In this document: in pieces, positions 28,568 to 37,829 of the stretch | Numbering within the stretch: the stretch's first letter is position 1 | Layout of the letters: the number at the start of each line of letters is the position of its first letter | Origin: CAZJRB01 sp964547995 | GTDB taxonomy: Bacteria; Planctomycetota; Planctomycetia; Pirellulales; Thermoguttaceae | Length of the DNA: 64,000 nucleotides | Direction of reading: 5' to 3' | NCBI GenBank assembly: GCA_964547995.1 | Contig: CAZJRB010000013.1 | Span: forward strand, 38,043-102,042 | Made by a program: the position numbers and the translations under genes | Notes under the pieces: model-generated | Databases searched by the model: none | The model's input: the letters and a program-made list of their open reading frames with translations, nothing else | What the model was told of the DNA's origin: nothing

Positions 28568-29364
28568 CCTTACGGACACTCGTCTGAGGGATGCCTGGTT
28601 CTTGTAGTCCTCACCTCCTTTTGGGCGTAACCCATTTGGACTCATTTGCTGCCGCCCTTGCCCCAGCGCGCAAATCCTTAGCGACGCAAGTCACTTCCCT
28701 GCAACGACTTGCACCGACTTTTCCCTTGTTAAACTGGGCAAGAGGCAACACATCGACGGGGGAGGTCGAATATCGAATGTTGAATATCGAATTCCGTAAC
28801 ATTTCAGCCGAATGGTGAAACACTTTGTACGACGGCCTTCCAAGGCCGTCGAGGAGCTGCGATGTCGCAGCGACGGCCACCACTCATCACTCATCACTCA
28901 TCACTCGATATTACGGCCGGCTCTTGTGGGTGCCGATTATATGAACGCTAGTATACCATATTTCGGGTCTTTTGTCAAGGTCATTCTTGAGCCGCGCGGC
29001 GATTTTCTTGGGGGTTGGGGTTTAGGGGCTAGGGATTTCGGACTTAGGATTTCGGATTTCCCTGTCGAGGGGGTGGCTGGTGGCTGAGCGTCGCGAAGCC
29101 CCGGTGCGTTGCCACCTGGGGCACCGCTTCGCTATGCCCCAGCCACCCGCCACCCCGTTGGATTTCGGCCAGCCCCTTTTTGCCCCCCCCCTTGCAGCCC
29201 ATTTATCCACTGGCAATAATGACTATACGGTATTTTATTCGTTATTCAAGCCAGGAATCCGCCCTGGTCGGCGGTTTGCAGTATCACCGCGGCAAACCCT
29301 ACTTTGGTTGCAGCCGCGCTAGGGAGGGATGATTCTCGTTCTACTCTGTTTGAGGGAGGGGATG
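28568..29364. other. Repeat-rich intergenic region
   Basis: No gene. It contains a stutter of the words TCGAATAT/TGAATAT (about 28766-28792), a perfect hairpin GACGGCCTT-CC-AAGGCCGTC (28831-28850), four CACTCAT-type heptamers (28881-28906), and a run of GGGTTTAGGG / GATTTCGGA words (29011-29062). Such low-complexity text recurs between planctomycete genes. The ribosome binding site GGAGG of the next gene is near 29355. Confidence 0.6.
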
Positions 29365-32300
29365 ATGGCTGAGACATTCGATCCTTACTACAAGTGGCTG
29401 GCTATCGCGCCCGAGGATCAGCCGCCGGACCTGTACCAGCTTGTGGGCGTGCGGACCTTCGAGGACGACCCCGACGTGATCGAGAACGCCTCGGACCAGC
29501 GTATGGTCCATCTCCGCACGTTTCAATCGGGTAAGCACAGTGAGGACTCGCAGAACCTCCTGAACGAGGTCGCCGCCGCCAAGATCATCCTTCTGGATCC
29601 GGAAAAGAAGCCCGGCTACGACGCCACGCTGCGGGAACAAATGAGGATCAGGGCGGAGGGTAAAGACGATGAGGAAATCTCCTCCCAGCTTATCGGCTTC
29701 CTCCGGGCGGTCGAGCTGGACAAAGAGCTGGCGGCGAAACCCGCCAAGCGGGCCCCGCAGAAGTCGAAAACATCGAACAAGTCAAAAAAATCGGAAAAGC
29801 ACAAGGAACCCAAGGAAACGGGCGTGCCCGCCGGTCAATCCAAGCGGACGCTGGTGTCCGCCGCCGTTGGGTGTGCCCTGGTATTGCTCATCATCGTGGG
29901 TATCATCGTTCTTGCATCGCGGGGGCCCCAAGCCGGCACGATTGTCTTTCCCGAAGACTTCAGCAGCACGGATGGGATCACCCTGTTGATCGACGACGAG
30001 GAGGTTCCGCTGCCGGCGGAAGGCGTGCCCGAATACGAATACCCTTCGGGCAAGCACAAGATCTGCGTCACCCGGCCCGGGCACCAGCCCTTCCTGCAGG
30101 AGGTCACGGTGGCCCCGGGCAAAGAAATCGAAGTGTCCGTGTCGTGGAAACCGGAAGCGAGCATCGTGCTGCTTTGGCCTTCGGACGAGCGGAAAGACGC
30201 GGAGCTTCAGTTGGACGGCCGGGTCTGTGATGCAAAAGCCGAAGCAACCGAGAGCACGCCGGCCACGATTACCCTGCCGGTGTCGGCGGGGCAGCACGAG
30301 ATCGAGATCACGCGCAAAGGCCACGAGCCCTTTGAGGCCAAGTTCATCGTCAGCACCGGTGAACGCAGAAAAATTCCCACCGGGTGGGTTCCTCTCCGCC
30401 CCGAAGACGGCCACGGCTTGCTGGGCGAGTATTTCGCCGGCAGGAATTTCGATCGAAAGGTCCTCACGCGATATGATCGAAAGCTCTTCTTTTACTGGTC
30501 TCCAAGCCCGGACGGGCGCGTACCGTCCGACAATTTCTCCGCGCGTTGGACCGGTTGGCTGAAACCGCCGGAGGCAGGGCAATACACGTTCACTGCGTGG
30601 GTTGATGATGGGATACGGTTGTGGCTGGACGGGAAACTGTTGATCGATCATTGGAGGCTAGATTCTTGCCATCCTCATCGCATTCCAGTGGAATTGACGC
30701 AAGAACCCCATCCGATCAAGATTGAATACGTTGAGTACGGCGCCGGCGCTATTCTCTGCTTCAACTGGGCTTCTCCCGGCAAATTCTCCGAACAGCCCGT
30801 ACTCTCGGAATTCCTGTTCTGCGATCAAGTCACCGCACAGGTTGCCTCCCCCAAACCGGTCCGAAACTCGATCCGGGGAACCGCCCAATCCTTCGACGGG
30901 ACATGGGTCAAAGGCGTCCCGGTCGACTTGCTTCCGCTGGTCGATCTCCGGCTGGACATTCTCCGCGGGCCGTGGTGGTTCGAGGACGATGCCCTGTCCT
31001 CAGGGAAGGAGGGCACTTGCCTGATTCAGACGCCTGTTGCTCCGCCGCAAGAGTACGAGATCGAGTTGACCGCCGAACGGGCCATGGGTAAGGATGCGCT
31101 GTCGATCCTTCTACCGACAAGTGGAAACGGCATCGAAGTCTGTCTCGACGGTTACAAAGGTCAATACAGCGGACTCGCGCGTGTCGACGGCGTCGGGTAC
31201 AACGAAAACGAAACACGGTACGCGGGTCCGCTTTTCACCAACGGGGAGCCGGCAAACGTCAGGTGCCGTGTCCAAAAAGACGGCATTTCGGTCTCGTGTA
31301 ACGGGACCAAGATTATTGACTGGCGCGGCGACTACTCGCGATGTGGCCGCCACAAGGAGTGCGCCGGCGTCGATCCTCGCTATCTCGTCCTCGGAAGTTG
31401 GAGTAGCGTCTTTCGCATCTCGAAGTTCGAGTTGACCCCCTTGACGTCAGAGAAGCGGGAAACGGTTGTTCCCGTTGCCGGTCCCGTTGCCGCAACGTCC
31501 AAGCCTCCTGAAACGGCCCCTGCCGCTGCCGCTACTGCTGCTGAAGAGCGGCAGCCGGTTCCCTCGCAGGCAGACCAGGCAGCGACGGCCAAGCTCATCG
31601 ACGAGACGTATCACCCCGAAAAGCTGACCACGGCCTCCCAAAAGGTCGAACTCGGCCGGCAATTGCTCGATCTTGGGAAGAAGTCCGAGGGCAACCCGGC
31701 CGAGCAGTTTGCTCTGCTCCGGAAGGCGGCCGAGCTGGCCCGCGACGGGGGCGACGCCGGCACGATGCTCGCGGCGATTGATGTTATGGGCAAGGAATTT
31801 GAGATCGCGCTGTTGAATCTCAAGGGACAACTCATCGTCCAGTTCGCCAAGGAAGGAAAGGAACTGGCCGCCGTCCGCTCGCTTACCGAGCACGTTTCCC
31901 CGGTAATTGACGAGGCACTGGCGGCCGGCCGCCCCGACGCGGCCCGCGCGATTGTCGATGCGGCCTACGACATGGCGACACGGCTGCGTTCCACGACGTA
32001 CCGAAAACGCCTACACCAGCAGCGCCAGGAGGTGCTCAAGGTCTACCAGCTCTGGGTTCGTTGCCGGCAAGCCCTGGCCGCGCTGGCAAAAAATCCCGAC
32101 CACCCGGAGGCGAATCTCGAAGTCGGCCGCTACCGCTGCTTCATCGAGGGCAAGTGGGAAGAGGGCCTGCCACTGCTGGCAAAAGGAAACAATCCGACAC
32201 TGCAAGCGATCGCCAAGCAAGAGTCGGCCAATCCGCAGGATGCGACTTCCCAAGTTGCGCTGGCCGACGCCTGGTGGGCCGCTGCCGGCTCGGAGCCGAA

Positions 32301-34887
32301 GGACGTTCAACCGGCCCTGAAGCAGCGCGCCGGGGAGTGGTATGAGCGGGCGATCCCGCAAATTACGTCCGTGCTCGTCAGGGACAAGTGCCGGAAGCGG
32401 TTCGAAGAAGCGGCGAAAATCGCCCCGAAGGCAGCGCCCGACGATGTCGCGCAACGCACGCAACCTGCGGAAACCGGACCGGCCGGTCCCGAAAAGCCTG
32501 CTCCCGACTCGCCGTCAGCAGGGGAAGCGGCAGGCTACTTCGTTCCCTCGGACGCCGAGGAGTTCGGCGGCCACCGCTACCGCGTTTTCAATGCGCAGCT
32601 CACGTGGCACGACGCCGCCGAGTTCTGCGAGAAGTACGGCGGGTATCTGGCGAGAATAGAGTCGGAGGAAGAGCGTCAATTCGTCGTTGGATTGGCTTCC
32701 AGCCGCAACGTTGATCGCTGTTGGATCGATGGCAACGACGAATTGCGAGAAGGGGTGTGGAAGTATGGAAATGGAGTTACTCCCAGCTTCTTGAAGTGGA
32801 GCGACCGTAATCCAAACAACGATTCCCAAGCCGAACACTGCTTGGAGTTGAATAAGTCATGGATGAACGATTGCTTCAACGGAGTGCGACACGCGTTTGC
32901 CTGCGAGTGGGAGGCAAGACCCGAGGTAATTCCGAAACCGCCGCGGAAGCCGAAACCCCGGGGAGCGGTTCGCTTTGGTACAAGCTCATACGCAAGGTTT
33001 GATGTCCCGGCCACTTGGCACACGGCGAAAACGTTGTGCGAATCGATGGGAGGTCATCTCGCGCGAATCGAATCGCCGCAGGAGAACCGGTTCGTGTACC
33101 AACTCATCGCCGGCAAGAAATCGTGGCACTGGCTCGACGGCACCGATGCGGCCGTTGAGAGTGTATGGCACTTTACGAACGGCGAGCAAATAACATACTT
33201 CAATTGGGGCCAGCAACAACCCAATACGGGCGGGCGGTGTCACTATTTGGGAATGCACCCCTCCTCCGGCGATTGGGGCGCCGGCGGTGCCGGGAATCGT
33301 TACGGCTTCGTCTGCGAATGGGACAACGCTCCACCGAAGAAACTCGAAAAGCCGCCGGGGCCGGTGGACCTGAAAACCGGGCTGGTGCTGAAGATGTCGT
33401 TCGACCAGGGCTCCTTCTTCGAGCAGGGAGGGCAAACGTACGTCCGCGACGAGAGCGGCAAGGGAAACCACGGGAAGATCATCGGCGCCCGCCCCGCCGA
33501 AGGCCGCAACAGTGGAGCGTTGGTCTTCGACGCCGCCAAAGGATACCGCGTCCAAGTCCCGAGCAACCCCGAGCTGTCCGGCGGTCCTACCGCCAAGCTG
33601 ACCGTCGCCGGGTGGTTCATCGGCAACGGGGATATTGCCACGAAGTTTACCGGGCCCAATGCAAAGGATTGGGGTCTGCAATGTCGCGATTGTGTTGTAT
33701 TTCACTCGGAAACCGGCGGCAACTTCTACGTCGCCGGCGGCTGTGCGATGGTGGACTTCTGGCATCATGCCGCGTTCGTCCTGGATCAAGCAGACAGGAA
33801 CCTCCGGCTCTACCTTGACGGCGAACTCGTCTACGAAAGGACGAACCTCGGCAACGTCAGTGCACCGACGGGTGCGCCGGTCAGAATCGGCGGCTCGACT
33901 TACGGCAACCGCGACCAGGGAAAGCTCGACAATGTCGTGATCTACAACCGCTGTTTGTCGCAGGCCGAGATACGGGCCTTGATGGGCGAAAAACCTTCTG
34001 CCGATGCCAAGTCATCACCCAAGCCTGCTGTTGACCCGACAGGGAACACGCCGCCGGCGACTTCCGGCGCGAGCCGCGAGCAGGCATCGCTTCCCAAGGA
34101 GCTTTCGATCGATCTGCCCGGCGGGGTGAAGATGGAATTTGTATTGGTTCCCGCGGGGGAATTTGTGATGGGTTCGCCGGAGCCGGAACGGCAAATGGCC
34201 CTGGAACAAGCGAAGGCTCATAACGATAAGTGGGTGATCGAGCGGATTCCGACCGAAGGGCCGCAGCACAAGGTGAAAATCACGAAGCCATTTTATTTGG
34301 GGAAGTACGAAGTGGCGCAGGCGCAGTGGGAAGCGGTGATGGGCAACAACCCGTCGCAGTTCAAAGGACCGCTGAACCCGGTGGAAAAGGTGGGTTGGGA
34401 TGATATCCAGCAGTTTTTGGCGAAGATGAGCAGAGTGCGACTCTCCGAGTCGCAAATTCACGACACGGAGTGTCGTGCCACTCTCCCCACCGAAGCGCAG
34501 TGGGAATATGCCTGTCGAGCCGGCACGACGACAACATTCTATTTCGGGGACAACCCAGCGCTACTTCCCCAGCACGGTTGGTACAAGGACAATTCGGGCG
34601 GGAAAACGCATCCTGTTGGCCAAGGGAAGCCGAACGCATGGGGGCTTTACAACATGCACGGGAACGTTTGGGAGTGGTGTTCCGACTGGTGTGGGAAGGA
34701 CTTTTATGAGCAATCACCTCCGGTAGACCCAGTTGGTCCTCCTACTGGCTCGAGCCGCGTGCTTCGCGGCGGCGGTTGGCTCACCCACCCGGAGGGCTGC
34801 CGGTCGGCGTTTCGCAACGACGGCTCGCCTGGCTACCGGGGCCACGGCGTGGGCTTCCGCGTGACCTTAGTTTTGTCGGGCAAGTGA
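29365..34887 (+). CDS. Giant J-like / PEGA / PA14 / C-type-lectin / LamG / FGE protein
   Basis: This protein has 1840 residues and GGAGG before the ATG. Domains in order: a cytoplasmic J-like module (MAETFDPYYKWL, to about 110), a Lys-rich linker, a membrane helix (about 161-187), two PEGA units (224-262, 299-342), PA14 (350-468, EYFAGRNF), a concanavalin-like DUF1080-type region (522-692), a helical repeat stretch (about 740-1030), two C-type lectin domains (1068-1185 and 1201-1320), a LamG-like domain (1336-1541) and a C-terminal FGE domain (1582-1838, GNVWEWCSDW). It likely spans the membrane and binds glycans outside. The FGE domain carries a palindromic insertion. Confidence 0.85.
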   Translation: MAETFDPYYKWLAIAPEDQPPDLYQLVGVRTFEDDPDVIENASDQRMVHLRTFQSGKHSEDSQNLLNEVAAAKIILLDPEKKPGYDATLREQMRIRAEGKDDEEISSQLIGFLRAVELDKELAAKPAKRAPQKSKTSNKSKKSEKHKEPKETGVPAGQSKRTLVSAAVGCALVLLIIVGIIVLASRGPQAGTIVFPEDFSSTDGITLLIDDEEVPLPAEGVPEYEYPSGKHKICVTRPGHQPFLQEVTVAPGKEIEVSVSWKPEASIVLLWPSDERKDAELQLDGRVCDAKAEATESTPATITLPVSAGQHEIEITRKGHEPFEAKFIVSTGERRKIPTGWVPLRPEDGHGLLGEYFAGRNFDRKVLTRYDRKLFFYWSPSPDGRVPSDNFSARWTGWLKPPEAGQYTFTAWVDDGIRLWLDGKLLIDHWRLDSCHPHRIPVELTQEPHPIKIEYVEYGAGAILCFNWASPGKFSEQPVLSEFLFCDQVTAQVASPKPVRNSIRGTAQSFDGTWVKGVPVDLLPLVDLRLDILRGPWWFEDDALSSGKEGTCLIQTPVAPPQEYEIELTAERAMGKDALSILLPTSGNGIEVCLDGYKGQYSGLARVDGVGYNENETRYAGPLFTNGEPANVRCRVQKDGISVSCNGTKIIDWRGDYSRCGRHKECAGVDPRYLVLGSWSSVFRISKFELTPLTSEKRETVVPVAGPVAATSKPPETAPAAAATAAEERQPVPSQADQAATAKLIDETYHPEKLTTASQKVELGRQLLDLGKKSEGNPAEQFALLRKAAELARDGGDAGTMLAAIDVMGKEFEIALLNLKGQLIVQFAKEGKELAAVRSLTEHVSPVIDEALAAGRPDAARAIVDAAYDMATRLRSTTYRKRLHQQRQEVLKVYQLWVRCRQALAALAKNPDHPEANLEVGRYRCFIEGKWEEGLPLLAKGNNPTLQAIAKQESANPQDATSQVALADAWWAAAGSEPKDVQPALKQRAGEWYERAIPQITSVLVRDKCRKRFEEAAKIAPKAAPDDVAQRTQPAETGPAGPEKPAPDSPSAGEAAGYFVPSDAEEFGGHRYRVFNAQLTWHDAAEFCEKYGGYLARIESEEERQFVVGLASSRNVDRCWIDGNDELREGVWKYGNGVTPSFLKWSDRNPNNDSQAEHCLELNKSWMNDCFNGVRHAFACEWEARPEVIPKPPRKPKPRGAVRFGTSSYARFDVPATWHTAKTLCESMGGHLARIESPQENRFVYQLIAGKKSWHWLDGTDAAVESVWHFTNGEQITYFNWGQQQPNTGGRCHYLGMHPSSGDWGAGGAGNRYGFVCEWDNAPPKKLEKPPGPVDLKTGLVLKMSFDQGSFFEQGGQTYVRDESGKGNHGKIIGARPAEGRNSGALVFDAAKGYRVQVPSNPELSGGPTAKLTVAGWFIGNGDIATKFTGPNAKDWGLQCRDCVVFHSETGGNFYVAGGCAMVDFWHHAAFVLDQADRNLRLYLDGELVYERTNLGNVSAPTGAPVRIGGSTYGNRDQGKLDNVVIYNRCLSQAEIRALMGEKPSADAKSSPKPAVDPTGNTPPATSGASREQASLPKELSIDLPGGVKMEFVLVPAGEFVMGSPEPERQMALEQAKAHNDKWVIERIPTEGPQHKVKITKPFYLGKYEVAQAQWEAVMGNNPSQFKGPLNPVEKVGWDDIQQFLAKMSRVRLSESQIHDTECRATLPTEAQWEYACRAGTTTTFYFGDNPALLPQHGWYKDNSGGKTHPVGQGKPNAWGLYNMHGNVWEWCSDWCGKDFYEQSPPVDPVGPPTGSSRVLRGGGWLTHPEGCRSAFRNDGSPGYRGHGVGFRVTLVLSGK
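34432..34484. repeat. Palindromic element inserted in frame in the FGE domain
   Basis: Two adjacent perfect hairpins, TGCGACTC-TCC-GAGTCGCA (34436-34454) and CACGACAC-GGA-GTGTCGTG (34459-34477), are enclosed by an outer AGAGTG/CACTCT pair. They encode about 17 extra residues just before LPTEAQWEYA, where sibling FGE domains have a short loop. The ACACGGAGTGT core recurs in an intergenic hairpin at 37766-37782. Confidence 0.75.
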
Positions 34888-35043
34888 GCGGAGGTCGGAC
34901 CGCAGGTGTGCGGAGATCCGAGCGTAGCCGGCAGTAGTAGGGTCTCCTGACCCGTCCAGTATTGCGATACCCCTTCTGGCCGGCGTTACGATGGGCATGG
35001 AGTTAAGTCGTACCGGGACGAACGCGTGGAACGTAAGAGGGGG

Positions 35044-35090
35044 TTTTTCAGACGGGTCGGGATCCCCGTCCTGCGGCGTTTTTTGCCTCG
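35044..35090. terminator. Possible terminator between convergent genes
   Basis: An inverted repeat GACGGG...CCCGTC is followed within 12 bases by a run of six T on the plus strand. It lies in the gap between the giant protein gene and the convergent acyl-CoA dehydrogenase gene, where a plus-strand terminator is expected. Confidence 0.35.
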
Positions 35091-35150
35091 CTTTGAGCAA
35101 GCAAACGATGGATTTGTGGCGATCGCCCGGAGGTAACACTGTACCGGCTT

Positions 35151-36509
35151 CTATTGCTGATTGAGCTTCTCCAGAAAGACCTCTTGAAAATCCTCGATGA
35201 CCGCCAGCCGGTTGATCTGGTTGGTGCCTTCGTAGATTTGCGTCAGCCGGGCGTCGCGGAAGTGCTTCTCCACGTAGTTCCGGTGCAGGACGCCGTGGTT
35301 TCCCAGCAATTCCATCGCCGACTCGCACACCCGCAAGGCGGCGTCGCTGCACCGCACCTTGCACATCGAGGCATTGGCCTGGGTGACGACCGGGCGGGCG
35401 GCGCGCTGCCAGATCATCGACCGCATGGCGCCGGTCTCGCCGATCATGTCCGCAACGCGGAGCTGCACCTCCTGGCGGTCGATCAGCGGCCGGCCGGCCA
35501 TGCGAAACCGGCAGACGAAGTCGATGGCGGTGTCCATGGCCCCCTGCGCAATCCCCAAGGCGATGGCGGCGACCGGCATCCGCGAGCAGGTCAGCGAAGC
35601 CCGGTTCAGCGCCCAGCCGTTGCGCAATCCGCCGATGACGCGGTCGTCGGGCACGAAGACGTCCTTCAACTCCAACTCGGCGGCCCCGGAAGCCCGTTGT
35701 CCCATTTTCAATTCGTTCCGGACACAGGTGAACCCCGGCGTGCCCTTCTCGACCAGGAAGCAGGTCCACGACTCGATGCCTTCTCCTTCCAGGGCGGCGA
35801 ACACCGTTACGGCGTCGGCAATGTCCCCTCCCGAGATGAACAGCTTGCGGCCGCCCAGCAGCCAGCCCCCTTCGGCCTGTTTCGCTATCGTACCGGGTTT
35901 GCAGAGCGACGCACCGTAGCCCTCTTCCACGTCCGAACCGGCGCCCGGCTCGGTAATGGCGAATGCGAAAAGGTAGGGCTCACCCGCCTGCGTGCGGCGG
36001 TTGGCGGGGATCACGAACCGTTTCAGGACCTTCTTGTCGCCGGAGATCAACAGCGGCATCATGCCCAGGGCATGGGCCGACAGCAGCAATCCCCAGCCTC
36101 CGCAGGCGGCGCACAACTCTTCCACCTTGACGGTCGCTGCCCACTGCAAGGGATAATCCATCAGGGCGGTTTCGCCCGAGCCTACCGGCTGAGGCAGGTG
36201 GCCGAACAGCACGCCGGCCTCGGCCGCCCGTTTGAGAACGGCCGTTTCCGTGTCGCGGTCGTGGGGACGCAAGTCGCCCTCCAACGACCGCGGGCGCAGC
36301 TCCTGCTCGGCAAACGCCCGCGTCTGCCGGCGGAGTTCCGCCAGCGGGCCGGGCAACGCAGCCGTATCCTGCTCCCAGATCCAGCGTGGCTCGTACGTCA
36401 TGAACTCGCTGGTCAAGGGGGGAAAGCACCGGAACGCCTGCCTCGGCGACAGCGGATGTGTCGGAGGCAGATGCCCCGCCAACGTTTCCCGGGTCGAGCC
36501 CTGGCCCAT
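35151..36509 (-). CDS. Acyl-CoA dehydrogenase, catalytically complete subunit
   Basis: This 452-residue flavoenzyme introduces a trans-2 double bond into acyl-CoA and passes electrons to ETF. Visible family motifs are FAITEPGAGSDVEE, LKMGQRASGAAELELKDVFV, AMELLGNHGVL and IYEGTNQINRL; the Glu of YEGT is the usual catalytic base. The ATG at 36509 overlaps the TGA of the preceding dehydrogenase gene (TGATG) behind GGAGG, so the two are translated together. An extra N-terminal segment of about 40 residues precedes the core fold. Confidence 0.9.
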   Translation of the reverse strand: MGQGSTRETLAGHLPPTHPLSPRQAFRCFPPLTSEFMTYEPRWIWEQDTAALPGPLAELRRQTRAFAEQELRPRSLEGDLRPHDRDTETAVLKRAAEAGVLFGHLPQPVGSGETALMDYPLQWAATVKVEELCAACGGWGLLLSAHALGMMPLLISGDKKVLKRFVIPANRRTQAGEPYLFAFAITEPGAGSDVEEGYGASLCKPGTIAKQAEGGWLLGGRKLFISGGDIADAVTVFAALEGEGIESWTCFLVEKGTPGFTCVRNELKMGQRASGAAELELKDVFVPDDRVIGGLRNGWALNRASLTCSRMPVAAIALGIAQGAMDTAIDFVCRFRMAGRPLIDRQEVQLRVADMIGETGAMRSMIWQRAARPVVTQANASMCKVRCSDAALRVCESAMELLGNHGVLHRNYVEKHFRDARLTQIYEGTNQINRLAVIEDFQEVFLEKLNQQ

Positions 36510-37645
36510 CAGTTCTCCTCCCATTCTGATACGAACATCAGCAGTTCGTCAGGCGTGCCGCAAAGCAGCCGCAGATGGTTGCAGTCCCGCACAATTTTCT
36601 CCAAACCGGCATCGCGCGAGTAGCCGCTTCCGCCCAACACCTGCATGGCGTCGTTGGCCGCCGCACACAGCAGGTTGTGCGCCTGGGCACGCACCGCGAA
36701 AACGGTTCCCAGGTTGTTTGTCGTCACGGCGAGCCGGGACAATTGCCCGCGGAGCAGCTCGACGGTCCGGATCGTGCTCGCGCAGCGGGCCAACATCTGC
36801 CGAACGGCGGCATGACGGCTGATGGTTTTTCCCGCCTGCTTCCGCAGCCCCGCGTACTCCGCCGCCTTCTCGTACGCCGACTCCAGCGATCCCAAGGCAA
36901 TGGCCACTAGCGCCTGAGCATTTATGTGGAGGGCCTTCGCATAAAGCGGCAAGGCGCTTTCTCCGGCGGTGAACTGCCGGGGCGATTCGCCGCGCGGCTG
37001 CCATTGCCAGGTGACGGTCTCGTCCAGGCCGTGGCTGTCCGGCAACGGGACGACCTCGATATCCTCGCGCCCGAACGCCGCCCAGCCGAACTCTCCCTTC
37101 TCGTCCAAACAGGGCGCCAGCAACTGCTGCCAGCCATCGGCGGCTTGAAACAGCAGGGGGAGGTTTTCCGCTTCGGAACCGAGCGTGACGAAGTAGTCGT
37201 GCAACAGAGCCCGATCTTCGTCGCTGAGATCGGCCCCTTTGAGGAGCCGGGCGAGACTGTAGCGGGCCAGCCCGTAGACGCCCTGCACACATGCGATGCC
37301 CTGCCGGTCGCCGTCGATTCCCAGGCGCCGGCTTACATAACGGCCCAGCGCAAGCTGATGGAAGTGAAAGGCGATGCCGGCGTTGGTACGGCCGACGCCG
37401 CACAGGGCGCCGGAACTCAGACGGACCCAGCCATCACACTCGGGGTCCTCCCACAGACCGGTCCCCGGCTCGACGCCCGGATTGATCAACCCGATTTCCC
37501 ACGCCTGCTCGGTCAACCGGACGAGCTGCCCGGCCTCGATTGTCCGTTCAGGCCGCTCGACCAGCGGCCCGACCGATTTCTGGCAGAACCGCCGAATCTC
37601 GGCCAGCATCAACGGGATATCGTCTTCAGTAAGTTCGGTTTCCAT
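36509..37645 (-). CDS. Acyl-CoA dehydrogenase-like partner subunit
   Basis: This 378-residue protein starts at the ATG at 37645 after GAGGAA. The fold is recognisable from TEDDIPLMLAEIRRF, ALCGVGRTNAGIAFHFHQ and the C-terminal MQVLGGSGYSRDAGLEKIVRD. Where active enzymes have YEGT it reads LLCGTPDEL, so the usual catalytic Glu is not in place. It overlaps the complete dehydrogenase gene. By analogy with two-gene heterotetrameric dehydrogenases (mycobacterial FadE pairs) it may be the non-catalytic or FAD-supporting half. Confidence 0.8.
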   Translation of the reverse strand: METELTEDDIPLMLAEIRRFCQKSVGPLVERPERTIEAGQLVRLTEQAWEIGLINPGVEPGTGLWEDPECDGWVRLSSGALCGVGRTNAGIAFHFHQLALGRYVSRRLGIDGDRQGIACVQGVYGLARYSLARLLKGADLSDEDRALLHDYFVTLGSEAENLPLLFQAADGWQQLLAPCLDEKGEFGWAAFGREDIEVVPLPDSHGLDETVTWQWQPRGESPRQFTAGESALPLYAKALHINAQALVAIALGSLESAYEKAAEYAGLRKQAGKTISRHAAVRQMLARCASTIRTVELLRGQLSRLAVTTNNLGTVFAVRAQAHNLLCAAANDAMQVLGGSGYSRDAGLEKIVRDCNHLRLLCGTPDELLMFVSEWEEN

Positions 37646-37656
37646 CGATTTCCTCA

Positions 37657-37744
37657 GTAGGGTGGGACCAGCGGCCGTTAGGCCGCGCCGGCCCACCAGT
37701 CGAATTGGTGGGCCGGCGTCGCTTCGCTCCTTGTCCCACCCTAC
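37657..37744. repeat. Compound palindrome at the head of the dehydrogenase operon
   Basis: A 12-bp outer stem GTAGGGTGGGAC/GTCCCACCCTAC encloses two inner hairpins, GCGGCC-gtta-GGCCGC (37671-37686) and CGCCGGCCCACC-9-GGTGGGCCGGCG (37686-37718). It ends only 12 bases from the start codon of the dehydrogenase-like gene, so in RNA it would sit in the 5' leader. Confidence 0.85.
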
Positions 37745-37765
37745 GAAAACTCCTCCGCCGCGGAC

Positions 37766-37822
37766 GGCACACGGAGTGTGCCTGCTACTTTTCTTGTAGG
37801 ACAGGTTACAAACCTGTCCTAC
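37766..37822. repeat. Two hairpins after the alcohol dehydrogenase gene
   Basis: GGCACAC-GGA-GTGTGCC (37766-37782) and the 12-bp GTAGGACAGGTT-ACA-AACCTGTCCTAC (37796-37822) stand in tandem. The second starts eight bases after the TAG of the alcohol dehydrogenase gene (minus strand) and may end its transcript. The first shares its GGA loop and core with the palindrome inside the giant protein gene. Confidence 0.8.
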
Positions 37823-37829
37823 ATGCTTT

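Noticed and set aside
28881..28906. CACTCAT heptamer repeats as a mini CRISPR-like array
   Set aside because: Units are directly adjacent without spacers and only four copies long; simple tandem repeat.
35154..36623. Plus-strand 489-codon frame opposite the acyl-CoA dehydrogenase
   Set aside because: Antisense to a gene with all family motifs; no start signal or domain.
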